Assembly (NCBI RefSeq): GCF_014651535.1
Contig: NZ_BMXB01000001.1
Coordinates: 495,470-559,469, forward strand
Length of the DNA: 64,000 bases
DNA from: Salinimicrobium marinum
GTDB taxonomy: Bacteria; Bacteroidota; Bacteroidia; Flavobacteriales; Flavobacteriaceae
Reading direction: 5' to 3'
The notes beneath the pieces were generated by a model. It had not been told where the DNA came from, did no database searches, and saw only the letters and a program-made list of their open reading frames with translations. This document shows, piece after piece, positions 7,385 to 16,843 of this stretch; positions within the stretch are counted from its first letter, which is position 1, and each line of letters opens with the position of its first letter. Made by a program: the position numbers and the translations under genes.

Positions 7385-9490
7385 ATGAATGCAATGATAG
7401 ATAGTAAATCAGACAGGGGAGATTTTCTCAGTAAGGCAACCGCAGTAATTGTGGAACAATCTTCAAACGATCAATTCGGGGTTTCTGAACTGGCCGAAGT
7501 ATTGAGTATGAGCCGTTCCAACCTGCTGAGAAAAATTAAAAAGGCCACCGGTCTTTCAGCAAGTCAGTTCATCCGGCAGGTACGACTGGAAATAGCAATG
7601 GATATGCTGAAGGAAACTTCTATTAGTGTTTCAGAGATTTCCTATAAAGTGGGTTTTGGTAGTTCATCTTATTTCATCAAATGTTTCAGGGAGCACTATG
7701 GATATTCCCCCGGTGAAGTTGGTAGTCAGGAAGTGGAAAATACGGAGCCTAAAAAACAAGAGCCGGAGGCCTTGGAGATTTCCGATGAAGAGCCAACCCG
7801 AAAGATACCAACCCGGGCTTTGATAATCACATTGTCCATACTGGGAATTCTAATTGTGTCTTTCCTTGTTTTTTATAAACAAGCTCCACCGAAGGTAAGT
7901 GATGCTCTACCAGAGAAGTCGATAGCGGTTTTACCATTCAAGAATGAAAGCAGTGATTCTTCAAACCTGTATTTTGTAAATGGCCTAATGGAATCTACAC
8001 TAAATAACCTGCAGAAGATCAGAGACCTGCGGGTGATCAGTCGGTCATCAGTAGAAAAATACAGGAACACCACCAAGTCAATTCCGGAAATAGCCGAAGA
8101 ACTTAATGTAAGCTATCTTGTTGAAGGCAGTGGACAGAAAGTAGGAGACCAGGTTTTGTTAAATATCCAGCTGATAGATGCTTCTGGTGACCGGCATCTT
8201 TGGTCCGCACAATACAATCGCGAAGTAGTGGATATTTTTGCAATTCAGAATGAGGTGGCTACTAAAATTGTGAACTCTGTAAAACCGATAGTCACTCCCG
8301 CCGAACTAAGGCAAATTCAGAAAAAACCAACTGAAAACCTGTTGGCGTATGATTATTATCTTCAGGCACTGGATCATTTTTATTACAGGACCAAAGAAGG
8401 ATTGGAAAAGTCCATTCCTTTATTTGAAAAGGCGATTAAAGAAGATCCTCAGTTCGCCCTGGCTTACGCCAACGTTGCAATAGCTTATTACTTTCTCGAT
8501 ATCTATCAGGCAGAAAAACAATATACCGACAAAATCAATAACTATGCTGACAAGGCGCTGCTTTATGATTCCAGGTTGCCGGAAAGCCTCCTTGCCAAGG
8601 CGTTTTATTATATGCATACAAATGAGTACCGTCTGGCTCTTCCTCATCTTGAGAAAGCCCTTGAATACAATCCCAACTCATCTGCAGTGATACAGACGCT
8701 TGCCGATCTGTACTCCCAGTACATCCCCAATACCTCAAAGTACCTGGAGTATGCTCTTAAAGGTATACAGCTTGATATTGCCGCCAACGATTCTATACAG
8801 AAGAGCTATATTTATCTGCACCTTAGCAATGCACTGGCACAGACGGGATTTGTGGATGAAGCACTAAAATATATCAACAAATCTATAGAGCACCACCCGG
8901 AGAATGAGTATTCGCCTTACTTGAAAGCATACATTTTATACGCAAAGGACCGCGATATCGAGCGCACAAAAGAGCTGTTGGTGAGGGAGTGGCAGAAGGA
9001 TACGACCCGCCTGGACATCCTGCAGGAAGTGGCGAAATTATATTATTTCCAGCAAGATTATGAAACCGCCTTTTTTTACTACGACAAGTTTGTCAAAGGG
9101 AAGCAAAGATACGGTCTGGATATTTACCCTCATGAAAATGCCAAGATCGGAATTGTCTATCAAAAGATGGGGCTTGAGAAAGAGGCGGAAGATCTTTTCA
9201 AAACCTATAGTGATTATTGCGAAGGGGATCAATCGATCTACAAAAGTGCCAGTATGGCTGTGAAGTATGTACATGAAGGGAAAAATGACCTAGCAATGGA
9301 GCAATTAAAAGTCTTTGCAACTCAGGATAATGTCCAATACTGGATTGTGCTGTTTATGGAAATGGACCCTATCCTTGCCCCACTTAAAAGTCATCCGGAC
9401 TTCGACAAGACCATGCAGAAGATCGAGGAACGATTCTGGAAAGGACATAACCAGCTAAGGGCATCACTTGAGGAAGAAGGAGTGATATAA
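7385..9490 (+). CDS. Membrane-anchored AraC-type regulator with TolB-like and TPR domains
   Basis: This 701-residue protein has four parts. An AraC-type double helix-turn-helix covers about residues 15-113, with FGVSELAEVLSMSRSNLLRK and ISYKVGFGSSSYFIKCFREH. A charged linker and one transmembrane helix cover about residues 144-165. A TolB-N/adenylate-cyclase-associated domain begins at SIAVLPFKNESSD (about 183-295). A TPR array covers about residues 325-690. The topology puts the DNA-binding domain in the cytoplasm and the TPRs in the periplasm, a one-component sensor layout known in Bacteroidetes. It is divergent from the ankyrin/acyltransferase/oxidoreductase operon, which it probably controls. 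The ATG at 7391 (MIDSKS) is an alternative start. Confidence 0.9.
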   Translation: MNAMIDSKSDRGDFLSKATAVIVEQSSNDQFGVSELAEVLSMSRSNLLRKIKKATGLSASQFIRQVRLEIAMDMLKETSISVSEISYKVGFGSSSYFIKCFREHYGYSPGEVGSQEVENTEPKKQEPEALEISDEEPTRKIPTRALIITLSILGILIVSFLVFYKQAPPKVSDALPEKSIAVLPFKNESSDSSNLYFVNGLMESTLNNLQKIRDLRVISRSSVEKYRNTTKSIPEIAEELNVSYLVEGSGQKVGDQVLLNIQLIDASGDRHLWSAQYNREVVDIFAIQNEVATKIVNSVKPIVTPAELRQIQKKPTENLLAYDYYLQALDHFYYRTKEGLEKSIPLFEKAIKEDPQFALAYANVAIAYYFLDIYQAEKQYTDKINNYADKALLYDSRLPESLLAKAFYYMHTNEYRLALPHLEKALEYNPNSSAVIQTLADLYSQYIPNTSKYLEYALKGIQLDIAANDSIQKSYIYLHLSNALAQTGFVDEALKYINKSIEHHPENEYSPYLKAYILYAKDRDIERTKELLVREWQKDTTRLDILQEVAKLYYFQQDYETAFFYYDKFVKGKQRYGLDIYPHENAKIGIVYQKMGLEKEAEDLFKTYSDYCEGDQSIYKSASMAVKYVHEGKNDLAMEQLKVFATQDNVQYWIVLFMEMDPILAPLKSHPDFDKTMQKIEERFWKGHNQLRASLEEEGVI

Positions 9491-9534
9491 TCAGGAGAAC
9501 CATTAACTGGTAACTTTGTAGTTCTTTAGGTCAG

Positions 9535-10575
9535 CTAAGAGTCTTCTCTGTTCCTTACTATCTTTACAATCCTGTTATATACAATTTCCGCTAAATTCCA
9601 GTCATATCCATTAAAGTTGGTTGTATTGTTAAACTGAATAATGATGGTGTCCATCTTTTTGTGATATTTTGCAATACTTTGATATCCAGGAAGAAGACCT
9701 GTATGTTCGTATTCGTAAAGAGAAGAATAGATTTCCTGTTCCCCATCATTAAAAACAGAACCATCGTTTAACGCCCTCAGAAATATACCCACATCCTCTG
9801 CTGTAGACAGCATTAAGCCTGTGTCTTCATATTTAAAATCTTCATCAGTGCCCACATAATATCCACTCATGACATCTTCAATATCTATTTCACTAAGCGA
9901 GCCGAAAGTATTTTTGAGCCCAAGAGGGTCCAAGATTTCCTCTTTGATATATTGCTGGTGGGGATATCCCAGCGTTTTATCGATGAGGTCCTCAATCAAC
10001 ATATAATTCGTATTTGAATAGCCATAATCTTCACCTGGTTCAAAGTCAGCTGGCAGATCTAGAGCATAATCAAGTGTTTCTTGCCTGCTTTTTGGAGGCT
10101 TTACCCAGAAGTCAGGATGGTCTACAAAGTTGGGAATGCCGCTGCGATGCTGCACCATCATTCTTAATGTGATTCTGTCTGAATATTCAATTCTGTCAGC
10201 AAGTTCCGGAAAGTAGTCAGCGAGTGTATTATCCAAAGAAAGACACCCCTCTTTTACTAGTTTTGTCGTAGCAACAGCGATGTAGAGCTTGGTAATACTG
10301 GCAATTTTGAATAAAGCTTGCGGATAGGCAGGTATTTCGTTTTCCCGGTCATGCCAACCAGCGGCATAGAACTCCGGTGGCTTCCCGGCCTGGTCTACAT
10401 AAACGATCATTCCATCAAACCCAAGATCGATTCCTTCATCTAATTGCTCCTGAACCGTGTCTGGTAATGGCATAATCCACGCCTTTACCAAGATCCATGG
10501 AACGAAATACAAGGAGCCTATGCTTGCAATAATAAATCCTATTCGGAGAAATCGTTTTACTTTGTTTTCTTTCAT
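9535..10575 (-). CDS. Serine hydrolase, beta-lactamase class C/DD-peptidase family
   Basis: This 346-residue protein has an N-terminal transmembrane or signal segment (residues 10-32). The catalytic motifs are S93-I-T-K96 (FKIASITKLY) and Y186-S-N (YGYSNTN), and MVQHRSGIPNF is a conserved helix of the family. A third motif of the HTG type may be EHTGLLPGYQS near residue 290. The family includes class C beta-lactamases, DD-peptidases and esterases. The lack of a canonical KTG box makes a peptidase or esterase role at least as likely as beta-lactam hydrolysis. It appears monocistronic. Confidence 0.85.
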   Translation of the reverse strand: MKENKVKRFLRIGFIIASIGSLYFVPWILVKAWIMPLPDTVQEQLDEGIDLGFDGMIVYVDQAGKPPEFYAAGWHDRENEIPAYPQALFKIASITKLYIAVATTKLVKEGCLSLDNTLADYFPELADRIEYSDRITLRMMVQHRSGIPNFVDHPDFWVKPPKSRQETLDYALDLPADFEPGEDYGYSNTNYMLIEDLIDKTLGYPHQQYIKEEILDPLGLKNTFGSLSEIDIEDVMSGYYVGTDEDFKYEDTGLMLSTAEDVGIFLRALNDGSVFNDGEQEIYSSLYEYEHTGLLPGYQSIAKYHKKMDTIIIQFNNTTNFNGYDWNLAEIVYNRIVKIVRNREDS

Positions 10576-10640
10576 GATTTTAAACCGTAAATATTATTGT
10601 TGATTTTCACAATTATTTCAAGCCAAGGTCAAAAAACAAA

Positions 10641-11408
10641 TTACTTATCATCGAGCACATCAATTTCTTTGATGATACCATGGCCTACATTTTTTAATTG
10701 TCCGTATTGCAAAACCATAGCGTCTAATTGAAAGGCGGCCAGACTAATGACATTTCTATAGGGTGCAGATGCTGTATATTCCTCAAAGACCTGGTAATAT
10801 TCAGATTGGGGTGTGGCTCTTATTTTGAGGGAATCCTGTGGCAAAAAAGCAGAAGCGAGAATTAAGGATGTATCGAATTGGGTAGAAAGATAGGTCTCCT
10901 GATTTACGACATATTCGTTATAGCTCTTCTCATTTTCTGCAATGTCCTCTATTATGCTATGGTAGTTGGTCAAGAGGGAATCAAGGGAGGTATTGTTGAT
11001 CTTTCCAAAATAAACTGAATTCTTTAAGGCTTCATACCCGCCGGTATTGGGTTTGAAATAGAAATCTGCAAAGGCGACCCCGCAAGACATAAAGAGAAAC
11101 AGGTCCTCATCTTCAGTTTTATCCAGAATTCGTACTCGAGCCTTTTTACATTGTGTGGCTATTTGTGTTCTATATTTTGTTAATGTGTCCAGAATGCGCA
11201 GATCCTCCAAGGTGTGGACCTTTATTTTTCCTAAATAATCTTTTAAGATTTGGTCATCTTTTCTAACCTGGTTCCAGTTGTTGATTTGCAGGGCAATCAA
11301 AATTCCGATTACAACAAGTACTATTTCTCCAATAGCATACATGAAATACTTGTTGAACTTACTCTCGGTAAGTAATTTTTGGCGAATCTTTCTAAAGAAC
11401 TTCATCAT
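10641..11408 (-). CDS. DUF6090 family membrane-anchored protein
   Basis: This 255-residue protein begins with the hallmark of DUF6090: a basic amphipathic stretch (MKFFRKIRQKLL) followed by one membrane helix in YAIGEIVLVVIGILIALQIN and then NNWNQ. The remaining 200 or so residues are helical and probably face the periplasm. Nothing is known of the biochemical role. A second family member lies about 240 bases upstream on the same strand, and the two share only the N-terminal block strongly. The start could be the second Met, since MM is encoded. Confidence 0.8.
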   Translation of the reverse strand: MMKFFRKIRQKLLTESKFNKYFMYAIGEIVLVVIGILIALQINNWNQVRKDDQILKDYLGKIKVHTLEDLRILDTLTKYRTQIATQCKKARVRILDKTEDEDLFLFMSCGVAFADFYFKPNTGGYEALKNSVYFGKINNTSLDSLLTNYHSIIEDIAENEKSYNEYVVNQETYLSTQFDTSLILASAFLPQDSLKIRATPQSEYYQVFEEYTASAPYRNVISLAAFQLDAMVLQYGQLKNVGHGIIKEIDVLDDK

Positions 11409-11651
11409 TAAAAATTTATAGTAACAATTATTGGGTATTTCAGAAGACTAACAGTTATTCTCAGGAAGCATAATCATTCTGCTTACCGGAGAAATGGACC
11501 TGTACCTTTTTATCTAAAGGTTGATCTTTGTAAACCTGTATATTTTAATAAATGTGTAAATGATTCAGCTTTTCATCCATTCCGGCAAACCACTAAATTT
11601 TCAAAAGTTGCAAAGGAAAAGATATTTAATTACATTAATTATAGCCTTTCA

Positions 11652-12410
11652 TTACTTTCTTACATTCTGGATCAGTTCTAAAATTCCATCTATATCTTGC
11701 ATTAGCGGATAATAGTGTGCTTTTTCTGTTGCATAACTGGTAAGGATAAACATCAGAATGTTATTCTCAAATTCTGTCGATTTTAATAAGCCCAAGTTAC
11801 TTACATCATTTCTGGACTTTGGAAGATCAAGATCGTCATAAACTCCCGCTTGCTTAAAAATTGTACTCAGGCTGCTCTCATTTTTTCGAAACATATCAAG
11901 AACCTTTTCTCTTTGAATTGCTAATTCTTCTTCCTGTCTTGAAATATCTTCCAGAGTAGCGGTCCAGTTTGTCAGCTGTTTTCGCAATTCAGTATTTGAA
12001 AGATTTTTCAAATTACCAGAGTTAATCATTTCTAACAGGAGGGAATTGTTTGGATTAAAAGCAACATCTGAAGAAAATGTATTGTACAACAGTGTGGAAA
12101 ATACTATTTCAACGGGCAATTCATTCGCGGTGGTATATCTGAGTATTTCCTTAGCTCCAATGTAGTTGGCCTGATTGACTGCGATCAATTCTGTCAACTT
12201 CAATTTACTCGTCTGGAATTCTTCCCTCAGCCCTGTCAGATAAATTTGTTCATTTTTTTCATTTATTCGATCCTGGTTTCTGTTATTGATGGCGAGGGCA
12301 ATTAATATTCCAATTACAACTAAGGTAATTTCTCCCAAGGCATACCCGAGATACTTGCTGAATTTGTTCTTGTAGAGGAATCTTTTTCTAATATTTCTGA
12401 AAAACTTCAT
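11652..12410 (-). CDS. DUF6090 family membrane-anchored protein
   Basis: This 252-residue paralogue of the protein encoded at 10641 carries the same N-terminal signature: KFFRNIRKRFL, one transmembrane helix in YALGEITLVVIGILIALAIN, then NNRNQ. The C-terminal part is a long helical region (EQIYLTGLREEFQTSKLKL and onward). The 243-base gap to its neighbour contains no visible gene, so the two may be separately transcribed. The function is unknown. Such proteins often occur in small clusters in Flavobacteria. Confidence 0.8.
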   Translation of the reverse strand: MKFFRNIRKRFLYKNKFSKYLGYALGEITLVVIGILIALAINNRNQDRINEKNEQIYLTGLREEFQTSKLKLTELIAVNQANYIGAKEILRYTTANELPVEIVFSTLLYNTFSSDVAFNPNNSLLLEMINSGNLKNLSNTELRKQLTNWTATLEDISRQEEELAIQREKVLDMFRKNESSLSTIFKQAGVYDDLDLPKSRNDVSNLGLLKSTEFENNILMFILTSYATEKAHYYPLMQDIDGILELIQNVRK

Positions 12411-12496
12411 TTGGAAATATTTGAATCTCGTTTCTATAGTTATCTAAAATTCTTTAAAAAAATAGAGCTTCGGATTGATCAGAATAGTTAATAAAT

Positions 12497-13180
12497 TTAG
12501 TTAATTTTTCTAAGACCCGAAACCTTTTTTAGTGTTGAACCTCGGTACTTAAGAATCTGATGAAATGTACTACTTATAATTATCGCATCTTTTTTAAAAA
12601 TTCTTAAACAAACAAAAATTACTATATGCGACAGAATAATTTGATAAAGGAAAAAAATTAAACTCCACCAACCACCAAGAGTATTTTCAGTTGAGGAAAT
12701 TAAGAGTTGATCACCCGAAGGTCCCTGGGAAAAGGTGGTGATTGTCACCAATAGGCAAGTAGAGCGATCGGGTTAGGGCAAATGCAAAGGCAATTCCTCC
12801 TACTCCTGTAATTAATAAGGTGTAAATCATTTGCGGGATATCTCCAAAAACATCATATGAAAACCAATGAAAAACACCAAAGACAATAGAGGACAGGGAG
12901 ATGCCTCTAAGCTTACGAGATATTTCATTGCCAAAACAAGTAATGCTCCGCGAAAGAGCAATTCCTCATAAAAGTACTGACCTTAATGTCCACCATGCAC
13001 TACTTAGGAACTCCGGAAGTGTATATGAATTATTAATACGAACTTCTGCATTTAGTGCCATAATTAACATAACATAATAAATCACAGCGAAAAAGGCTAA
13101 AGAAAAAAGCCAGTTATAAATTCCAGACTGCAAATCCTTTTCAATTTTGGAAGAGTTAAAAGGACAATTCTTGGGGTAGG
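12497..13180 (-). pseudogene. Decayed CPBP-family intramembrane metalloprotease
   Basis: Conceptual translation of the minus strand recovers successive pieces of one CPBP (Abi/CAAX-protease-like) protein in changing frames. In order these are IEKDLQSGIYNWLFSLAFF (about 13150-12980), then YEELLFRGALLVLAMKYLVS with the EExxxR catalytic motif (about 12980-12905), then LSSIVFGVFHWFSYDVFGDI with the FxxxH motif through ALTRSLYLPIG (about 12905-12745), then GDQLLISSTENTLGGWWSLI (12715 downward). At least three frameshifts separate the pieces, near 12975, 12905 and 12740. The C-terminal piece is an 84-codon open frame ending at 12497 but is not an independent gene. Sequence continuing to about 13320 also reads protein-like in places, so decay may extend further. 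Confidence 0.8.
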
Positions 13181-13339
13181 TGCACCACCCGTTCTTTTAT
13201 TGGTGGCTTTTGCCTTTTTAGCGCAATCTCCGAATTTTCCAGAAACCAGCTTTGAATTGGCTGTCTAAAAATATTATAAAACCTTTTAAACCAGGTGTAT
13301 AGTGGTAAATTAAAATAAATTGATTTAAATTAAATGTAA

Positions 13340-13362
13340 TTCAAGATCCCGCTCCGAGTACA
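13340..13362 (+). other. Possible tRNA 3'-end remnant
   Basis: The string TTCAAGATCCCGCTCCGAG followed by TACA resembles a T-loop, T-stem and acceptor end of a tRNA. It is followed at once by a strong terminator, as real tRNA genes are here. No matching 5' half exists upstream and the T-stem does not pair. It may be a leftover attachment site or coincidence. Confidence 0.2.
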
Positions 13363-13363
13363 T

Positions 13364-13399
13364 AAACCCTCTTTATCTTATTGATTTAGAGGGTTTTTT
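13364..13399 (+). terminator. Rho-independent terminator, plus direction
   Basis: AAACCCTCT (13364-13372) pairs with AGAGGGTTT (13388-13396), and the T-run continues to 13399. No complete plus-strand gene ends nearby. It follows the tRNA-like remnant, which suggests that a transcript once ended here. Confidence 0.6.
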
Positions 13400-13541
13400 G
13401 GTTTTTGTTGTTATAGTTTTATTTTTAATTCTAGAATTTGACCAAGTATCTTTAATGATTTCAGTTAACAATGAATATCATTCCATTCCTTTTTTACTCT
13501 GCTTTTAAAAATTTCTTATCTTGTTTGCAGACGAAGATGAT

Positions 13542-13985
13542 ATGAAAACTGCTGCTTCTTTTCTGCTTTTGTTGCTGCTGACTATAGGTGCCTTAGCGCA
13601 AAGTCCATATCCAGGAATTGAGAAAAAACCTGTCCCGTTAGGAGTTTCCAGTAAGTTGCCGGGAGCAGTAAATCTGTCCTATTTCCCGGGGGAAGGGCAG
13701 AACCACTATATTATTACTTACCATAACCTTGATTCGCCACAATATTACGAACCTGAAACTATTTCTCTTTACGGAGATGAACAAGATCTGGAAGAGTTTT
13801 ATAGGTTTCTGAAGAAGGGTTTTACCTCCCAGGAAAGCCGGATTAAAAATATTGGTAATGGCGAAAAGATAATGGTAGATTATGCCTATTCCTCAATTCG
13901 CATAGCGGTGCTGCGTAAAAACGGATTGAACAGTTTATTCTTTCTATCCCAAAAACAATTAGATAGGTTATTCAGCAAAAATTAA
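13542..13985 (+). CDS. Secreted hypothetical protein
   Basis: This protein of about 147 residues has a clear signal peptide, MKTAASFLLLLLLTIGALAQ, with cleavage after Ala-Gln expected. The mature part contains PGIEKKPVPLGVSSKLPGA and alternating beta-type segments. I recognise no family. I chose the ATG at 13542 because it starts the signal peptide directly. The ATG at 13521 would add the acidic MFADEDD in front of it, which a signal peptide should not have. It stands alone between a terminator upstream and an intergenic gap downstream. Confidence 0.7.
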   Translation: MKTAASFLLLLLLTIGALAQSPYPGIEKKPVPLGVSSKLPGAVNLSYFPGEGQNHYIITYHNLDSPQYYEPETISLYGDEQDLEEFYRFLKKGFTSQESRIKNIGNGEKIMVDYAYSSIRIAVLRKNGLNSLFFLSQKQLDRLFSKN

Positions 13986-14183
13986 TTTTTTCTTTACAGG
14001 TTAGCGGGACACCCCTAATATCCTGAAATTCAAAAATTAGATCTTCTTTTTTCAAAGAAATTGTACTTCAGCTTGGGAATTGATGCTTAATTTTTTTTTC
14101 AGAGTATGGTTTTCTGTAGTTCAGGAGTTATTTTTTATTAAGAACTTTTCTTGATTATCCTTTTACTGGAAATTATATATTCT

Positions 14184-14426
14184 TTAGTAATCAGTATCTT
14201 TAAAGTCTCTTCTCATTCTTATAGTCTGGAACTTAATCATTTCCCGGGAAACATTTCTCCAGTTTGGAACTGAACGTGTAGCAGATTCTATAGAATGATC
14301 AATAGCATCTTCGGGATTGTCAAAATAACCTTTTCCATTGCAGGAAGTACAGGTCTCTTCATATACATTTATAGTAGCAGGTCCCATTCCAAAACCCGAG
14401 CAAACTTCGCATTTAACTTTATTCAT
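14184..14426 (-). CDS. Small DnaJ-type zinc-finger protein
   Basis: This protein of about 80 residues has two CxxCxGxG-type motifs: CEVCSGFGMG near the N-terminus and CTSCNGKGYF about 20 residues on. Together they can form one DnaJ-like zinc-binding centre. No J domain is present, so it is a stand-alone zinc ribbon rather than a DnaJ co-chaperone. The rest is helical and charged (DAIDHSIESATRSVPNW). The start at 14426 gives MNKVKCEVC. An upstream ATG at 14432 adds only two residues. The role is unknown. Confidence 0.7.
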   Translation of the reverse strand: MNKVKCEVCSGFGMGPATINVYEETCTSCNGKGYFDNPEDAIDHSIESATRSVPNWRNVSREMIKFQTIRMRRDFKDTDY

Positions 14427-14608
14427 AACCATCAGATTTATAACAATATACATGTCAAATATAAATGAAAAATATTAATGGATGGCGAATAAAATTGTTA
14501 AGGGTTAACTTGTAGCATAAAGTGGTGAAGTAAGTACTGATGTATGTGTAAGTAAATTATTATTAAAACGATAAAATACTCCGGTCACAAAACCTGATCA
14601 AAGTAATT

Positions 14609-15697
14609 TCAGGAGTTATAGGATTTTCCTTCTTTCTCTTCACCTTTTTCAATTTTTTCATCTGCCCATTCTTTTTCTTCGCTGTCTGCTTCTTCAGGTT
14701 CATCCTGCAGATGTTGCTTCCGGGGTTCATAATTCAGCTTAACATACATAGGGAAGTGATCTGATCCTATACTTTTCAGTCTTTTGATCTCTACAAGACA
14801 AAAATCTTCGGTGTGAAAAATATGGTCAAGAGGCCATCTAAAGAAAGAGTAGCCTGTGTGATAGGTGTTATAAAATCCGCGACCAATCCTTGGATCGAGC
14901 AATCCGCTAATGCGTTGGAAGAGTCTCGTGGTTCTTGACCAGGCAACATCATTAAGATCTCCAAATACCAGAACAGGTTCTTCTTTAGGTTTAATTTCCC
15001 TTCCAATCAAAAGTAGTTCTGCATCACGGTTGGTTGATGTGCTATCTTCGGTTGGGCTTGGCGGTTTTGGATGTAAACAGTGGATATGAACCTTTTCTCC
15101 GCTTCTTAATCGGGTATATCCATGTATTGAAGGGATCTCATCTGAAATAAGATATTTTACCTCAATCTCTTCTAACTCTAATTTAGAATACAGGTGCATT
15201 CCGTAGAGATTGTCCTGCGGAATCTTCACTGTAAAAGGATAATCCTCTTCAAGTTCAGATATGGCATCCTCCCATTTTTTATCTGTTTCCAGGGTGAGAA
15301 CAATATCAGGTTGTTTTTTGTGGACTCTGGCGATTAACTTTGAATAGTTGTCGTTGGTAGTGAGAACGTTGCTAACAAGGATTGAAATGTGGCTAGTCTG
15401 GCTACTTCCTTTGTACTTCAGCACCTGTTTTTTAGCGAGAATGGTATATGGGTATATTTTTATAGCTTGATATACAAAACTGGCGAACAAGAGGGATACC
15501 AGCACTACCTGCCAGGTTTCTTCAAAGGTGTAGTAAAATAAAGAAAACGCAAGAACCAGGATAATCAGGAAGCATATTTGCAACCTTGGAAAATCAAACC
15601 CTCTAACCCACCATTGATCAAATTTAGTAAGAGATGCCAGTGTGGGGATGAGCATTAACACACTGCAAATTAAAAGAACAATTTCGGGGATAGTCAT
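14609..15697 (-). CDS. Membrane-tethered endonuclease/exonuclease/phosphatase family protein
   Basis: The protein of about 362 residues has three hydrophobic segments in the first 100 residues (IPEIVLLICSVLMLIPTLA, LQICFLIILVLAFSLFYY and VVLVSLLFASFVYQA). A catalytic domain of the EEP fold follows, with LVSNVLTTNDNY, PDIVLTLET, VLVFGDLNDVAWS and a C-terminal GSDHFPMYVKL. The GDxN and SDH motifs are the metal- and phosphate-binding signatures. The substrate could be nucleic acid, a phospholipid or a sugar phosphate. The tail after residue 330 is very acidic and low in complexity (EEADSEEKEWADEKIEKGEE). I chose the ATG at 15697 (MTIPEIV) because the upstream extension is not signal-like. Confidence 0.85.
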   Translation of the reverse strand: MTIPEIVLLICSVLMLIPTLASLTKFDQWWVRGFDFPRLQICFLIILVLAFSLFYYTFEETWQVVLVSLLFASFVYQAIKIYPYTILAKKQVLKYKGSSQTSHISILVSNVLTTNDNYSKLIARVHKKQPDIVLTLETDKKWEDAISELEEDYPFTVKIPQDNLYGMHLYSKLELEEIEVKYLISDEIPSIHGYTRLRSGEKVHIHCLHPKPPSPTEDSTSTNRDAELLLIGREIKPKEEPVLVFGDLNDVAWSRTTRLFQRISGLLDPRIGRGFYNTYHTGYSFFRWPLDHIFHTEDFCLVEIKRLKSIGSDHFPMYVKLNYEPRKQHLQDEPEEADSEEKEWADEKIEKGEEKEGKSYNS

Positions 15698-15898
15698 AAA
15701 ATAGCTTCGGAGTATTTTTATCGAATTTACCTTAAAAAATAACAAAAAGCCAAAAGATTTTTCATTTTTCCGTTAACTGTAAAAATCCTAAAAAAAGGAG
15801 GAAATAGCGATCTGTACATTTAGTTGCCTGGTTTTAATTCCCGTAGTAATTTATATAATTTAACAACAGATGTAGATAATAAGGAAAAGGTTACAAAA

Positions 15899-15980
15899 AG
15901 GTTGTTTTAAAAGCACTTTTTTTTGTCAACCTAATCTAAATCCAGAATGACGATTTTAGAGCTTTTCAGACAGCCTTTAA
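15899..15980. repeat. Palindromic intergenic repeat, copy 1 of the GGCTGTCTAAAAAG family
   Basis: This 82-base element shares GTCAACCT, CAGAATGACG, TTTTAGA and AGACAGCCTT with the copy at 17091-17178. Its left terminal repeat is degenerate (AAGGTTGTTTTAAAAG). It sits just beyond the 3' end of the minus-strand beta-barrel gene. Confidence 0.65.
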
Positions 15981-16001
15981 ACAAGAATTTTAGATGTTTT
16001 T

Positions 16002-16670
16002 CTAGTAACAAGGTCGGCGGCGTCTTTCATTTAATCCGGGGCCTCCAATTTTAAATATGATACTCACAACTACCTGATGAAGTCTGGAATCATCAAAAGT
16101 TGCTTCATTGACTCCATACTCAGCATTCAAGATATCAAGCCCCTGAACTTCTTCAGAAGAGAGGTTGTGTTCGTAACGTACGTCAATTCCAAATCTTCCA
16201 TATTCCACTTTGGCTCCTATCTGTGCATTGATGGGCGAATCCTGAACTACAATTGGATCTAAAAATTCTTCTCCTTCTAAGGTGGAGGATAGAACATTGG
16301 AATAAACCGGACCCGCATATATATCCAACGGACCAAAAATATTATAACCTACCAATAAGGGCACTGTAACTGTTTCTACAGAATAAGTAGCGGGCTGGTT
16401 GGGAAATTCAAAAGTGCTTTCCAGAGAGGTATAAACCACTTCCGGGCGTACGAAAAAATTTCCGAAATTTATTTGTCCAAAAGCACCACCATGAAAACCG
16501 ATCTCTCCATTGGCTTCAAAAGTTTCATCAGAAAATCTTGCCTGAGTTCCTGTTATTTGTCCGCCCATGGTGTAATTTATTCCTCCTTTGAGACCATAAC
16601 TTATTTCCTGGGAAAGACTTAAAGAAGTAACTCCAAAAATTAAAAATAGAGATAATATATATTGTTTCAT
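16002..16670 (-). CDS. PorT-like outer membrane beta-barrel protein
   Basis: This 222-residue protein has a signal peptide (MKQYILSLFLIFGVTSLSLS) followed by amphipathic beta strands ending in aromatic residues, starting at EISYGLKGGINYTMGG. The domain resembles the outer-membrane beta-barrel (PorT) family common in Bacteroidetes. IRYEH-like and VVSIIFKIGGPG strands close the barrel near the C-terminus. It ends in an unusual basic tail, LNERRRRPCY, beyond the expected final strand. The cargo or role is unknown. Confidence 0.8.
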   Translation of the reverse strand: MKQYILSLFLIFGVTSLSLSQEISYGLKGGINYTMGGQITGTQARFSDETFEANGEIGFHGGAFGQINFGNFFVRPEVVYTSLESTFEFPNQPATYSVETVTVPLLVGYNIFGPLDIYAGPVYSNVLSSTLEGEEFLDPIVVQDSPINAQIGAKVEYGRFGIDVRYEHNLSSEEVQGLDILNAEYGVNEATFDDSRLHQVVVSIIFKIGGPGLNERRRRPCY

Positions 16671-16796
16671 AAGATGTGTGTCTGTACTGGGTTACAAATA
16701 AAAAAGATTTTTTCGGTTATCTCAACTAATTTATAAAGTTATAACGTTCTAAGCAGGAAATAATTTTAATGCAAAGTAAAATCTCGCTAATGGGTT

Positions 16797-16826
16797 AAAA
16801 AAAAGCTACTTCGAAGAGTAGCTTTT
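16797..16826 (-). terminator. Terminator of the small lipoprotein gene
   Basis: AAAAGCTACT (16801-16810) and AGTAGCTTTT (16817-16826) form a hairpin. The A-run at its left gives a U-run in the minus-strand transcript, placed just after the gene at 16844. Confidence 0.75.
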
Positions 16827-16843
16827 AATGGTATACGGTAATT

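Noticed and set aside
12497-12751. An independent 84-residue membrane protein
   Set aside because: Its sequence is the C-terminal end of the decayed CPBP protease in one of its frames.
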